From JBCCGI01 sp039029355 (GTDB lineage Bacteria > Planctomycetota > UBA1135 > GCA-002686595), in assembly GCA_039029355.1 (NCBI GenBank), contig JBCCGI010000004.1, positions 145,942-209,941 on the forward strand: 64,000 bases of DNA. Direction: 5' to 3'. The number at the start of each line of letters is the position of its first letter. Within the stretch, counting starts at the first letter, position 1. The notes beneath the pieces were generated by a model. It searched no databases. It was not told the origin of the DNA and was given only the letters and a program-made list of their open reading frames with translations. The position numbers and the translations under genes are program-made. Of this stretch, positions 55,200 to 63,911 are shown one piece after another.

Positions 55200-55622
55200 T
55201 CAGCGGACCGGGTTTGGCTTCTGGACGCGCAGACGCCAGACCTCAGCCTCGGGCTTGGGCGCGGTGATCTGAACGATCTCGAAGCCCTTGCCGCCGATCG
55301 CGAGCGGACGCCAGTTCTCGTTGGTGTCGATCTTGAAGCCCGAGCTATCGAACCAGTCGGCGGTCCACTCGAGCTTGAGCGTGCTGCCGCGCTTGTTGTG
55401 GAGCTCGAATTGGCACAGCAGGAAGTCCTCGCGCCGCTCGGAGATCGGGTTGCGGATCTCGAGATCGCGCTCGAGCGACATTCCGCTGGCGAGCTCGGCG
55501 ACCTCGAGCCGGCCTTCCCCGCCCTCGAGCGTGGTTTGGGGGCCGCCTCGCCCGCTCATGCAGGCGGAGAGCAGCCCGGCGAGAGCTGCGAGGCTCAACG
55601 CGGTAGTCCTGGATTTAGCCAT
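55200..55622 (-). CDS. ycfL: YcfL-like (DUF1425) lipoprotein
   Basis: 140 residues from ATG 55622; the frame is open upstream but the lipobox LSAC (Cys21) fixes this start. The DUF1425 pattern is visible: MSLERDLEIRNPISERREDFLLCQFEL, TLKLEWTADWFDSSGFKI, ENWRPLAIGGKGFEIVQITAPKP. Outer-membrane or periplasmic companion gene of lpoB, function unknown. It starts 17 bases after the COG3014 stop and 38 bases before the lpoB ATG. Confidence 0.8.
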   Translation of the reverse strand: MAKSRTTALSLAALAGLLSACMSGRGGPQTTLEGGEGRLEVAELASGMSLERDLEIRNPISERREDFLLCQFELHNKRGSTLKLEWTADWFDSSGFKIDTNENWRPLAIGGKGFEIVQITAPKPEAEVWRLRVQKPNPVR

Positions 55623-55639
55623 GGGTTGCCTCGGGCATT

Positions 55640-57010
55640 TCAAGGTATCGGAGCGTCGACCGGCAGTCCGCCGATCGCGTGGGCGTAGAGTCGGGTCTCG
55701 ACGGTGCGCGCGAGGAGGATCATCGTCTCGCCCTCCTCTAGCTGGAACGCACCCAGGTGCACCTCGTCCCCGCCGATCGCCTCGAGGCGGAGGTCGTGCA
55801 CGCCGGGCGCGACGAACATGCGCGCGGCCTGCCAGGAGTCCGGCAGCGTCTGCCAGGCGCGCAGGTCGGCGCGCTCGGTCATCACCGCGAAGAGGTCGCC
55901 GGCGATGCGGCCTGCCAGGTCGAACTCGTTCTGGAGCGACTTGGTCAGCTCGCGCTTCACCACCCCGCGTGCGACCGACTTGGCGGCCATCCAAAGCACG
56001 CGGTCCTCGAGGTTCTCCTCGGCGATGTCGGAGACGTGCTCCAGCACGTCGGTGCGCACCGTGGTGTCGGCGCCGAGCCGCAGGCGCAGCCCGCTGACCG
56101 GCTGCCCCCGGCGCTCGTAGCCGGCGGCGGAGAACGGGATCACGCCGTCGGGCGTCGGCACGGGGAAGCTCGCCTCGACCTTGAACGGTCCGGTGCCGAC
56201 GCCGCCGAGCACCACGATGCTGGCCGCGCCGAGCGGCCGCGGGGTCGGCGGCCCGTAGTCGGCCTCCCAGCGCTCGAGGTCCTCGCTCCAGCCGAGGTCC
56301 TCGGAGATCCGCACGAGCGCACGGCCGGCGAGCTCGGTCCCCACGCCCTTGTCGACCATCCGTCGATAGTCGATGTACGCGTCGTCGAGGCGCCCCGACA
56401 TCTCATAGGCGAGCGCCGACAGGAAGTGCCCGAGCCCGCCGGCGCGGTACTCGGTCTCGTAGAGCTCCTCCTCGGACTCGAGCAGCTTGTTCGCCAGTTG
56501 GACCTCGACCCACACGTCGTCGAAGAGCCCGCGCGCGAGATAGGCCATCGCGAGGGCGCAGTGGACGTAGACGCGCTCAAAGCCCTCGCCGCGGTACGGC
56601 AGCGCGGTGTCGTTGAGAGCCCAAGACCCGATCGTCTCGGCGAGCGAGGAGGCCGAAACCAGCGCGCGCCCCTCGAGATCCTCGACCGACCGCGAAGCCC
56701 GGTGGAAGTGCTCCAGCGCCCCGTCCCAGTCGCCGTCGCAGAGGGCGGCGGTGCCGGCTTCCGCTCCCGACAGGAAGTCCGATCCGGTCGTGTCCGGGTC
56801 CGCGTAGGCCGACGCGGCACTGTCAAAGTGTCCTCCCTGGAAGGCATGGAAAGCGTCCCGAGTCCGCTCGGGATAGGACGCACAGCCGGCCGCGACCAAG
56901 GGGACGAGGACGGCTGCCGCAACGCGCGCCGGCGAGGCCAGGGCGGCGAAGGAGGAGGCTAGAAGCGGAAGCAAGGGCAGGTTCCGGGGGGAGTCTGAAG
57001 CTTCGGACAT
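55640..57010 (-). CDS. COG3014-family lipoprotein
   Basis: 456 residues from ATG 57010. A hydrophobic stretch ends in VAAGC (Cys43), a lipobox-like site somewhat far from the N-terminus. TPR-like helices follow (AAGTAALCDGDWDGALEHFHRASR, then ALAMAYLARGLFDDVWVEVQLANKLL). The C-terminal half is a mixed region with ETMILLARTVETRLYAHAIGG near the end. Such proteins are found beside ycfL and lpoB and probably act in envelope assembly. The start is 115 bases from mutS on the other strand, where both promoters must lie. Confidence 0.75.
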   Translation of the reverse strand: MSEASDSPRNLPLLPLLASSFAALASPARVAAAVLVPLVAAGCASYPERTRDAFHAFQGGHFDSAASAYADPDTTGSDFLSGAEAGTAALCDGDWDGALEHFHRASRSVEDLEGRALVSASSLAETIGSWALNDTALPYRGEGFERVYVHCALAMAYLARGLFDDVWVEVQLANKLLESEEELYETEYRAGGLGHFLSALAYEMSGRLDDAYIDYRRMVDKGVGTELAGRALVRISEDLGWSEDLERWEADYGPPTPRPLGAASIVVLGGVGTGPFKVEASFPVPTPDGVIPFSAAGYERRGQPVSGLRLRLGADTTVRTDVLEHVSDIAEENLEDRVLWMAAKSVARGVVKRELTKSLQNEFDLAGRIAGDLFAVMTERADLRAWQTLPDSWQAARMFVAPGVHDLRLEAIGGDEVHLGAFQLEEGETMILLARTVETRLYAHAIGGLPVDAPIP

Positions 57011-57125
57011 AGGCCTGGAGTCACCAGAGTGCAGCTCTGGATCGGTCCAGGCGAGGCCGAGCTGAGCAACATTCCGCAACTCTCGGGCCAGGAGGTCGCC
57101 GGCGGCCGTTGCTACACTCCCCGCG

Positions 57126-59930
57126 ATGGGCGAACCCTCCCTCTTCCCGACCGGGGACGAGCCGTCCCCGACCCCCAAAGCCGCCCCCGCGGCGCCCCCC
57201 GCTCCCGCCCCGAAGGCACCGACCGACAAGGGCGCCAAGAGCTCCGGCGCCAAGGCTGCCGCCCCCGCGAAGCCAAAGGCCGACAAGGCCCGCGGCAAGC
57301 CCAAGGGCCGCGCGAAGGGGAAGGGCAAGGGCAAGAGCCAGACCCCGATGATGGAGCAATTCTGGCGGGCCAAGAAGGAGGCCCCCGGAGCGATCCTCTT
57401 CTTCCGCATGGGGGACTTCTACGAGCTCTTCCACGAGGACGCGGTGGTCGCGTCACGCGAGCTCGGGCTAGCGCTCACGTCGCGCTCGAAGGGCTCGGAC
57501 GAGCCCGTCGCGATGGCGGGCGTGCCGGTGCGCTCGGTCGAGGGCTACCTCATCAAGCTGGTCCGCAAGGGCCACACCGTCGCGATCTGCGAGCAGCTCC
57601 AGGACCCGCGCGAGGTCAAGGGGATCGTCGACCGCGGAGTCGTGCGCGTGGTCACGCCCGGCACGCTCACCGAAGAGGACGCGCTCGACGCGCGGCGTCC
57701 CAACTTCCTGGCCTCGGTCTGGCCGTCGGGCGAGCGCGTCGCGATCGTCTGGGCCGACCTGTCGACCGGCCGCCTGATGGCATCGGTCGTCGCGCCCGAC
57801 GCCCTGCGCGACGAGCTCGGGAGGATCGCACCGGCCGAGGTGCTGCTGCCGACCGGGCGCGAGCTCGGCCTCGGCGAGTCCGACCTGCGCGACGAGATCG
57901 GCGCCAAGCCCACCGAGCGCGAGGAGTGGCGCTTCGAGCGCGAGACCACCTACCGGCTGCTGCTGCGGCACTTCAAGGTGAAGAGCCTCGAGGGCTTCGG
58001 CCTCGAGGACGACTCGCCGATCATCCCCGCCGCCGGCGCGCTGGTGGAGTACGTCGAGGAGACGCAGCACGCCGCCTGCGAGCACCTGCGGCGCATCCAG
58101 CTGGTCGACGCGCGCGAGCACCTCGTGCTCGACCGCGCGACGCGGTCCTGCCTCGAGCTGGTCGCCACCCAGCGCGACGGACGTCGCGAAGGGACGCTGC
58201 TCGACACGATCGACGCCACCCTGACCGCGATGGGCTCGCGCCTGCTGCGCGAGTGGCTGCTGAACCCGCTGCGGCACGTCGGGCCGATCCTCGACCGTCA
58301 GCAGGGCGTGGCCGAGCTGGTCGACGGTCCCTTCCTCCGCGAGGAGCTGCGCGAGTTGCTCGACCGCGTGCTCGACGTCGAACGCCTCGTGGGGAAGGTG
58401 TCGACCGGCCGCGCCAACGCGCGCGACCTGGTCGCGCTGCGCGCGTCGCTCGAGCTCGTGCCGCCGATCAAAGAGAAGCTGAGCGGCGCGTACTCGGCCC
58501 TGCTCGGCCGGCTGCACGAAGCGCTCGACCCGCTCGACGACCTCACGGCGCGCATCGCGACGACGCTGGTCGACGACCCGCCGATGACGATCCGCGAGGG
58601 CGGCGTCGTGCGCGACGGCTTCTCGGAAGAGCTCGACGAGCTGCGCACGATCGCGGGCGACGCCAAGTCGTGGATGGCGCGCTTCCAGGCCGAGGAGAGC
58701 GAGCGCAGCGGGCTGCCCGGGCTCAAGATCGGCTTCAACTCGGTGTTCGGCTACTACCTCGAGGTGCCGCGCGGGCAGATCGACCGCGTCCCCGAGCACT
58801 ACATCCGCAAGCAGACCATCAAGAGTGCCGAGCGCTACATCACGCCCGAGCTCAAGGAGTTCGAGACCAAGGTGCTCAAATCCGAGGAGCTCTCGCGCGA
58901 CCTCGAGTACCGCGTCTTCAACGAGCTGCGCGAGGCGGTTGGCGCCGAGGTCGGCCGCATCCTGGACACGGCCCATGCGCTGGCCGAGGTCGACGCGATC
59001 GCGGGCATGGCGCAGATCGCGGCCGCAGGCCGCTACGTGCGCCCGACGATCGACGACGGCGACTCGATCGAGATCGTCGAGGGTCGGCACCCGGTGATCG
59101 AGCGCTCGGCGTCGTGTGAGGCCTTCGTGCCCAACGACACGCGGCTGGACCTCGACGGGCGCCGCATCACGATCCTGACCGGCCCGAACATGGCCGGTAA
59201 ATCGACCTACATCCGCCAGGTCGCGTTGATCGCGCTGCTCGCTCAGATCGGCTCGTTCGTGCCCGCCGACGAGGCCCGCATCGGCGTGGTCGACCGCATC
59301 TTCACGCGCGTCGGCGCCGGCGACGACATCAGCCGCGGCGAGTCGACCTTCATGGTCGAGATGGTCGAGATCGCGAACATCCTCAACAACGCGAGCGAGC
59401 GCTCGCTCGTCATCCTCGACGAGGTCGGGCGCGGCACCAGCACCTTCGACGGGCTCGCGCTGGCGTGGGCGATCGTCGAGCACCTGCACGAAGCCGTCGG
59501 CGCGCGCGCGCTGTTCGCGACGCACTACCACCAGCTCACCGACCTCTCCGCGCGCTACCCGGCGATCTGTAATCAAAACGTCGCGGTGCGCGAGTGGGGC
59601 GAGGAGATCGTCTTCCTCCACAAGATCGTCGAGGGCGGAACCGACCGCTCCTACGGCATCCACGTGGCGCGCCTCGCGGGCGTGCCGGACGCCGTGATCC
59701 AGCGCGCGAAGAAGATCCTGAGCGACCTGGAGCTCGACGAGGAGGACCTCGCGCGCCGCATCCTCGCCGGCTCGGGCGCGGCGCCGGCGGCCGAGCCGCT
59801 GCCGTTCCGCGGCGAGCAGGCCCAGCGAACCGAGAGCGACGTCGAGCGCGAGCTGCGCGAGCTGGACCCCGACCGGCTCACGCCCATCGACGCTTTGCTC
59901 AAGCTACGCGAGCTTCGCGACCGCCTGTAG
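57126..59930 (+). CDS. mutS: DNA mismatch-repair protein MutS
   Basis: 934 residues. The first 75 are an unusual Pro/Ala/Lys-rich tail (for example KAPTDKGAKSSGAKAAAP). The canonical start of MutS then follows: TPMMEQFWRAKKEAPGAILFFRMGDFYELF, where the F-x-E of the mismatch-wedge motif is present. The Walker A GPNMAGKSTYIRQ lies near residues 686-698, Walker B in LVILDEVGRGTSTFDG, and a C-terminal HTH/dimer region follows. It recognises base mismatches and recruits MutL. The gene is divergent from the COG3014-ycfL-lpoB operon. No mutL is in the window. Confidence 0.95.
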   Translation: MGEPSLFPTGDEPSPTPKAAPAAPPAPAPKAPTDKGAKSSGAKAAAPAKPKADKARGKPKGRAKGKGKGKSQTPMMEQFWRAKKEAPGAILFFRMGDFYELFHEDAVVASRELGLALTSRSKGSDEPVAMAGVPVRSVEGYLIKLVRKGHTVAICEQLQDPREVKGIVDRGVVRVVTPGTLTEEDALDARRPNFLASVWPSGERVAIVWADLSTGRLMASVVAPDALRDELGRIAPAEVLLPTGRELGLGESDLRDEIGAKPTEREEWRFERETTYRLLLRHFKVKSLEGFGLEDDSPIIPAAGALVEYVEETQHAACEHLRRIQLVDAREHLVLDRATRSCLELVATQRDGRREGTLLDTIDATLTAMGSRLLREWLLNPLRHVGPILDRQQGVAELVDGPFLREELRELLDRVLDVERLVGKVSTGRANARDLVALRASLELVPPIKEKLSGAYSALLGRLHEALDPLDDLTARIATTLVDDPPMTIREGGVVRDGFSEELDELRTIAGDAKSWMARFQAEESERSGLPGLKIGFNSVFGYYLEVPRGQIDRVPEHYIRKQTIKSAERYITPELKEFETKVLKSEELSRDLEYRVFNELREAVGAEVGRILDTAHALAEVDAIAGMAQIAAAGRYVRPTIDDGDSIEIVEGRHPVIERSASCEAFVPNDTRLDLDGRRITILTGPNMAGKSTYIRQVALIALLAQIGSFVPADEARIGVVDRIFTRVGAGDDISRGESTFMVEMVEIANILNNASERSLVILDEVGRGTSTFDGLALAWAIVEHLHEAVGARALFATHYHQLTDLSARYPAICNQNVAVREWGEEIVFLHKIVEGGTDRSYGIHVARLAGVPDAVIQRAKKILSDLELDEEDLARRILAGSGAAPAAEPLPFRGEQAQRTESDVERELRELDPDRLTPIDALLKLRELRDRL

Positions 59931-59955
59931 CCGCCCTGCGGGCTACGCTGTCGCG

Positions 59956-60756
59956 ATGCTCCTCGCGACGCTCCTCCTACTCGCCCAAGACCCGGGCGCC
60001 CAGGGCCTGCTCCGGGCCGCCCAGGACGCCTACGAAACCCAGCCCCGGGTGGAGTACGAGGGCGCCCTCGTCCGCGCCCAGGTGCTGACCTGGACGAGCC
60101 ACACCGCGCGCGGCACCGTCGCGCTCGACCCCGGCGCGGACGCCTTCCGCGTCGACGTCAGCGTCGAGCAGGCGCGGGTCGACGGCTCGCGGAGGATCAC
60201 GCTGATGCGCGAGGGCGAGCGCTACGTGTTCGTCGACCACGACGCTCGCACGTGGACCGAGGGCGCGGAGCCGGGCATCGGCGGCCTGCCGTCGCGGCTG
60301 GCGTACGACATGGCGCAGCTCTTCCCCGCCGCGCCGAGCGAGCTGCTCGCGGCCGAGCCGGGGCTGGGAGAACCCACCAAGCTCGGCGAGCGCGACTGCG
60401 AGACGGTCACGGCCCAGCTTCCCGAGGGGCCGACCGCGCACGTCTGGCACGTCGACTCCGCCGATCGGCTGCCGCGCCTGTGGCGCACCAAGCGCGACCT
60501 GGGCGGCGGCGACACGATCGACAAGCAGCTCACCGTACGCACGCTCGCGCGCCGCGCCGAGCCCCTGCCCGCGGCGCAGGCCCCGGCTGACTACGCGCGC
60601 GCCGAACCGGTCGACTGGCAGGATCCCGAGGACGCCGACAAGGCCCAGGCGGAAGGCGTGTTCACCGAGCTCGAAGGCAGCGTCGAGCCCGTGCGCGAGC
60701 ACTTCAACTCGCTGAAGAAGCACGTGCGCGCCCTCGGGCTCTTCGCGCCGACCTGA
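59956..60756 (+). CDS. Exported DUF2092-like protein
   Basis: 266 residues. A short hydrophobic N-terminus (MLLATLLLLAQ) suggests export. The pattern of beta-strands (VEYEGALVRAQVLTWTSH, GTVALDPGADAFRVDVSVEQ, YVFVDHDARTWTE, PTAHVWHVDSADRLPRLW) resembles the LolA/DUF2092-type half-barrel that handles lipids or lipoproteins. The final 60 residues are charged and helical. It starts 25 bases after mutS. Function not known. Confidence 0.6.
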   Translation: MLLATLLLLAQDPGAQGLLRAAQDAYETQPRVEYEGALVRAQVLTWTSHTARGTVALDPGADAFRVDVSVEQARVDGSRRITLMREGERYVFVDHDARTWTEGAEPGIGGLPSRLAYDMAQLFPAAPSELLAAEPGLGEPTKLGERDCETVTAQLPEGPTAHVWHVDSADRLPRLWRTKRDLGGGDTIDKQLTVRTLARRAEPLPAAQAPADYARAEPVDWQDPEDADKAQAEGVFTELEGSVEPVREHFNSLKKHVRALGLFAPT

Positions 60757-60807
60757 ACCAACTGCCTACGCGCGGCCCGTGAGGCCCGCCGAGCCCTGCT
60801 CGAAGAC

Positions 60808-62244
60808 ATGGCGGATTCCGACCTGCGGTTGATCGTCGTGTGGACCGACTCGATCGCCAGCGACAGCGCCGAGGGCGCCAAGTCCGCCACCGCGCTGTTC
60901 GACGACCCGCGCGTGCGCCAGTTCCACGACCACCAGCGCCTGGTTGGCCAGCGCTTCGCCAACCACATCGACATGCCGAGCATGCGCGAGGTGGCCGAGG
61001 CCCGCGGCGCGTCGACCGATACGCTGGAGCAGCGCTTCCAGAAGTCCTACGTCGCGGGCCCCGCGGCGGTCTTCGACACCGTCTTCTTCTTCCCCCCCGG
61101 CGTCGAGTGGGGCGACGCGCCGCCGACGCCCAGCGGTTGGGTCACGCAGCTCGACCCGACGACCTTCGAGCTGAACGGCGAGCGGTTCCGCTGGGGCGAG
61201 GAGATGGGGAACGAGATGGGTCGCATCGCGCGCGGGCTGCTCAGCGCGTCCGGAGCGCCGGCCGCCGCGCCGCCGCTCGTGTCGGCACGCAGGATCTGGA
61301 GCGAGGCTCCTCACTGCGCGTTCGGCGACCTGGTGCGCTTCGGAGACCGCTTCTTCGCCACCTTCCGCGAGGCCTCCGCGCACGTCCACGGCACCGACGG
61401 CAAGGTCCGCATCCTCGCCTCGGACGACGGCGAGCGCTGGGAGTCGCTCGCGCTGCTGGAAGACGAGGGCTTCGACCTGCGCGATCCCAAGCTGTCGATC
61501 ATGCCGGACGGGCGCCTGATGATGACCTGCGGCGGTTCCGACTACTCGGACGGGCTGCTGGAGTGGCACACGCGCGTCGCGTACTCCGCCGACGGAACGA
61601 CCTGGACCGCGCCGCGTCGCGTGCGCGGCATCCCGACCAACAACTGGTTCTTCCGGCTCACCTGGCACGACGGCGTCGGCTACGCGATGCCGAACATCAG
61701 CGGCGCGGATCCCGCCACCGGGCGCGCGATCACCTCCGACCGACGGATCGCGCTCTTCCGCACGACCGACGGCATGAACTACGAGCGCGCCGGCGACGAC
61801 CTCCCGCTCCCGAGCGGCGCGTGCGAGGCCAGCCTCGCCTTCGACGACGAGGGGGTGTTGACCGCGGTGCTGCGCAACGCCGAGGGCGACTCCGACCACG
61901 GCTTCCTCGTGCGTGCGGCGGCTCCATACACGGACTTTGCCGTGCACCGCATCGAGCACGGCCTGGGCGGGCCGAACCTGCTGCGGCTCCCCGGCGGAGG
62001 CCTGCTCGTCGGAACGCGCGAGTGGCCGCACGACCGCCCCGCGGAGCGCGAAGGGATGGCGACCGTGTTCCTCCGTTTGCATGACGACGGCACCTTCGAG
62101 CGGGCGTTCGAAGTCCCGAGCGGCGGCGATACCGGTTACCCCGGCATGCAGTTGCACGGCGACGAGCTGGTCGTGAACTACTACTCGAGCCACGAGGGAA
62201 GCGCGGCGATGTACGTCGCCCGCGTGCCGCTCTCCGAGCTGTAG
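60808..62244 (+). CDS. Sialidase/BNR-repeat protein with unusual N-terminal domain
   Basis: 478 residues, no signal peptide. About 1-135 is a separate domain (LIVVWTDSIASDSAEGAK, DDPRVRQFHDHQRLVGQRF, FDTVFFFPPGVEWGDAPP) of unknown type, vaguely thioredoxin-like in its strand order. About 150-478 is a six-bladed-propeller type with Asp-box-like units (ASDDGERWES, YSADGTTWTAP, FRTTDGMNYE), as in sialidases and related exo-glycosidases. RDPKLSIMPDGRLMM and FATFREA carry Arg/Asp/Glu residues near the expected site. Cytosolic location would be unusual for a sialidase. Activity untested. Confidence 0.7.
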   Translation: MADSDLRLIVVWTDSIASDSAEGAKSATALFDDPRVRQFHDHQRLVGQRFANHIDMPSMREVAEARGASTDTLEQRFQKSYVAGPAAVFDTVFFFPPGVEWGDAPPTPSGWVTQLDPTTFELNGERFRWGEEMGNEMGRIARGLLSASGAPAAAPPLVSARRIWSEAPHCAFGDLVRFGDRFFATFREASAHVHGTDGKVRILASDDGERWESLALLEDEGFDLRDPKLSIMPDGRLMMTCGGSDYSDGLLEWHTRVAYSADGTTWTAPRRVRGIPTNNWFFRLTWHDGVGYAMPNISGADPATGRAITSDRRIALFRTTDGMNYERAGDDLPLPSGACEASLAFDDEGVLTAVLRNAEGDSDHGFLVRAAAPYTDFAVHRIEHGLGGPNLLRLPGGGLLVGTREWPHDRPAEREGMATVFLRLHDDGTFERAFEVPSGGDTGYPGMQLHGDELVVNYYSSHEGSAAMYVARVPLSEL

Positions 62245-62389
62245 CGCGCAGCGTCATTCTTTCCGACCTCGCGCGGCGAGAGTTGGGGACGGGCCGGCGG
62301 ATCGGAAAGTCGCCGGATTCCTGAGGCCGGCAGCGGTATCAGGAACGCAACAGAGAGACGGCGGCGCTTCCCGCGTTGCCTCCGCCCCC

Positions 62390-62527
62390 ATGGTTTCTCC
62401 CCCGTTCATCTATCGACCGCACCCCCTCGTTGGCGGCTCATTCGCCGCCGTCCATGCGGTGCACTCCCTTCGTGCGTTTCCGGCGCGCACGACCACCGTA
62501 GGCATGTCCGTGCAGGTGATGCTGTAG
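62390..62527 (+). CDS. Possible small protein (45 residues)
   Basis: ATG 62390 opens a frame of 45 residues (MVSPPFIYRPHPLVGG and onwards) that ends in TAG 62525-62527. No Shine-Dalgarno box precedes it. It is basic with two His-containing segments and no clear membrane helix. A hairpin starts 22 bases after the stop, which is the only support for a transcription unit. Could be non-coding. Confidence 0.25.
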   Translation: MVSPPFIYRPHPLVGGSFAAVHAVHSLRAFPARTTTVGMSVQVML

Positions 62528-62548
62528 GCGGCCGATCCCGCAACGGAC

Positions 62549-62581
62549 GGACGGGCGCGCCCGAGGGGGGCACGCCCGTCC
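62549..62581 (+). terminator. Terminator-like hairpin
   Basis: GGACGGGCG (62549-62557) pairs with CGCCCGTCC (62573-62581) across a 15-base loop. A weak CCCTTCTAT follows. Located 84 bases before the sigma-factor start. Confidence 0.45.
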
Positions 62582-62664
62582 CCTTCTATGGACGCCACCG
62601 TGCAGCGTCGATACGCTTCCGGCGTTCCGCGAACGGCCGCGGCCGTACCGCGAAAACCTCCATC

Positions 62665-63282
62665 GTGTCCGAGTCGCAACCCCGCAGAGGAGACGCCTCC
62701 CGCCGCGCAGACCTCGAGCTGGTGCGTCGGACCCTCGCGGGCGAGCGCCGCGCGGTCGAGGACTTCTGCGACCGGATGAGCTGCGTGCGCCGGATGGTCG
62801 CGTTCCAGAACCGGAAGCTGGGAGCGCCGCTGAAACAGGACGAGATCGAAGATCTCGTTCAGGAGACCCTGACGGTCGTCTGGCGCAAGCTGGCGGACTA
62901 CGCCGGCGAAGGAGCGCTGGAGTCCTGGGTGTTCCGCTTCACGTATCTGGAGCTCCTGGCGCGCCTGCGTCAGCTCCGACGCCTGCCGCAGCTTCTGGAG
63001 GACGTGGACCATCCGCCCGAGCCGGAGGCGGAGCTCGTACCGGGAGCCTTCGAGTACGAGCGCCTCAACCGTTCCCTGGGCCGCCTCGAACCCGGCGCGG
63101 CCTCGATCATCCGGCTCAAGCACTTTCAGGAATGCACCTTCGAGGAAATCGGTCGCCGCATCGGCGTGCCGACCAACACGGCGAAGACGCGCTACTACCG
63201 CGGACTGGCCAAGCTGCGCGAGCTCTTGTCCGCTGGGAACCGAGAGGGGGGCGCGGCGAGCGCCGAGGGAGGAGCCCGATGA
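62665..63282 (+). CDS. ECF-type RNA polymerase sigma factor
   Basis: 205 residues from GTG 62665. Region 2: DEIEDLVQETLTVVWRKLADYAGEGALESWVFRF, with the sigma-70 r2 pattern LVQET. Region 4: LKHFQECTFEEIGRRIGVPTNTAKTRYYRGLAKLREL, a helix-turn-helix for the -35 element. This is an extracytoplasmic-function-type sigma factor. The stop overlaps the next start as ATGA, and the next gene encodes a single-membrane-helix protein, the normal arrangement for a cognate anti-sigma factor. Confidence 0.9.
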   Translation: MSESQPRRGDASRRADLELVRRTLAGERRAVEDFCDRMSCVRRMVAFQNRKLGAPLKQDEIEDLVQETLTVVWRKLADYAGEGALESWVFRFTYLELLARLRQLRRLPQLLEDVDHPPEPEAELVPGAFEYERLNRSLGRLEPGAASIIRLKHFQECTFEEIGRRIGVPTNTAKTRYYRGLAKLRELLSAGNREGGAASAEGGAR

Positions 63283-63911
63283 CCACCGACAAGCCGCACG
63301 ACCACGCGAGCGACGAGGAAGCGCTCGACGCGCTCGCCGCCAAGCTGGACGCCGCGGGGTCGTTTGAGCGGGACGCCCTGGCGGAGATGGAGGCCGAGGT
63401 CGACCTCCCCGCCCCCGGACTCGCCGAGGAGCGCTTCCGCGCCGAGGTGCGGGCCGAGCTCGGCATCCCCGCCCGGCCCCGTCTGCTGCGCGGAGGGGCG
63501 CTCGCCCTCGTGGCCGCCGCCGCCGTGGTGCTGCTCCTTATCGGCCCGCGCTTTTTCGCCCCCGGCGACGCGGACACCCCCGGCGGCGGAGAGGGCGCCG
63601 GTGTCCGCATGGGCAACGAACCGCAGCTGCTCGCGCCCCTCGGCGGAGAGCAGGGTGAGAGCTACGGGACCTTCCGCTGGCGGGTTCCGCTCCCCGAGGG
63701 CGGCTGGTTCCTGGTAAAAGTCTCGGGCGAGACCGAGTCGGGAAGCTCCGCGGAGCTGACCGCGAGCGACCCCCTCACCGCCCAGGAATGGACCCCGACC
63801 GCCAGCGAAGAGGCCTCCTGGCCCGACCGCATCCGTTGGACGCTGGAGGTGTATCACCCCTCCAACGCGTCGCGCTTCGTGCGCTCGCTGCCGGGCTCGG
63901 CCGAGCGCTAG
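63279..63911 (+). CDS. Membrane protein, putative anti-sigma factor
   Basis: 210 residues from ATG 63279, overlapping the sigma stop by 4 bases and preceded by GGGAGGAG. Residues 1-80 are acidic and helical, a possible cytosolic sigma-binding part. About 82-103 is a membrane helix (GGALALVAAAAVVLLLIGPRFF). The remainder is an extracytoplasmic beta-rich region (TFRWRVPLPEGGWFLVKVSG). No zinc-binding HxxxCxxC motif is seen. The role is inferred from operon position and topology. Confidence 0.7.
   Translation: MTTDKPHDHASDEEALDALAAKLDAAGSFERDALAEMEAEVDLPAPGLAEERFRAEVRAELGIPARPRLLRGGALALVAAAAVVLLLIGPRFFAPGDADTPGGGEGAGVRMGNEPQLLAPLGGEQGESYGTFRWRVPLPEGGWFLVKVSGETESGSSAELTASDPLTAQEWTPTASEEASWPDRIRWTLEVYHPSNASRFVRSLPGSAER

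Larger units (their letters stand above)
62245..62664. other. 420-base region before the ECF sigma gene
   Basis: The stretch has no long gene. It holds a possible 45-codon frame (62390-62527) and a 9-bp hairpin (62549-62581) after it. I saw no ECF-type promoter (AAC-N16-CGT-like) that I would trust upstream of 62665. Confidence 0.5.

Noticed and set aside
57468..59663. 731-codon frame antisense to mutS
   Set aside because: Mirror of the mutS codon bias; no domain, and mutS is complete on the other strand.
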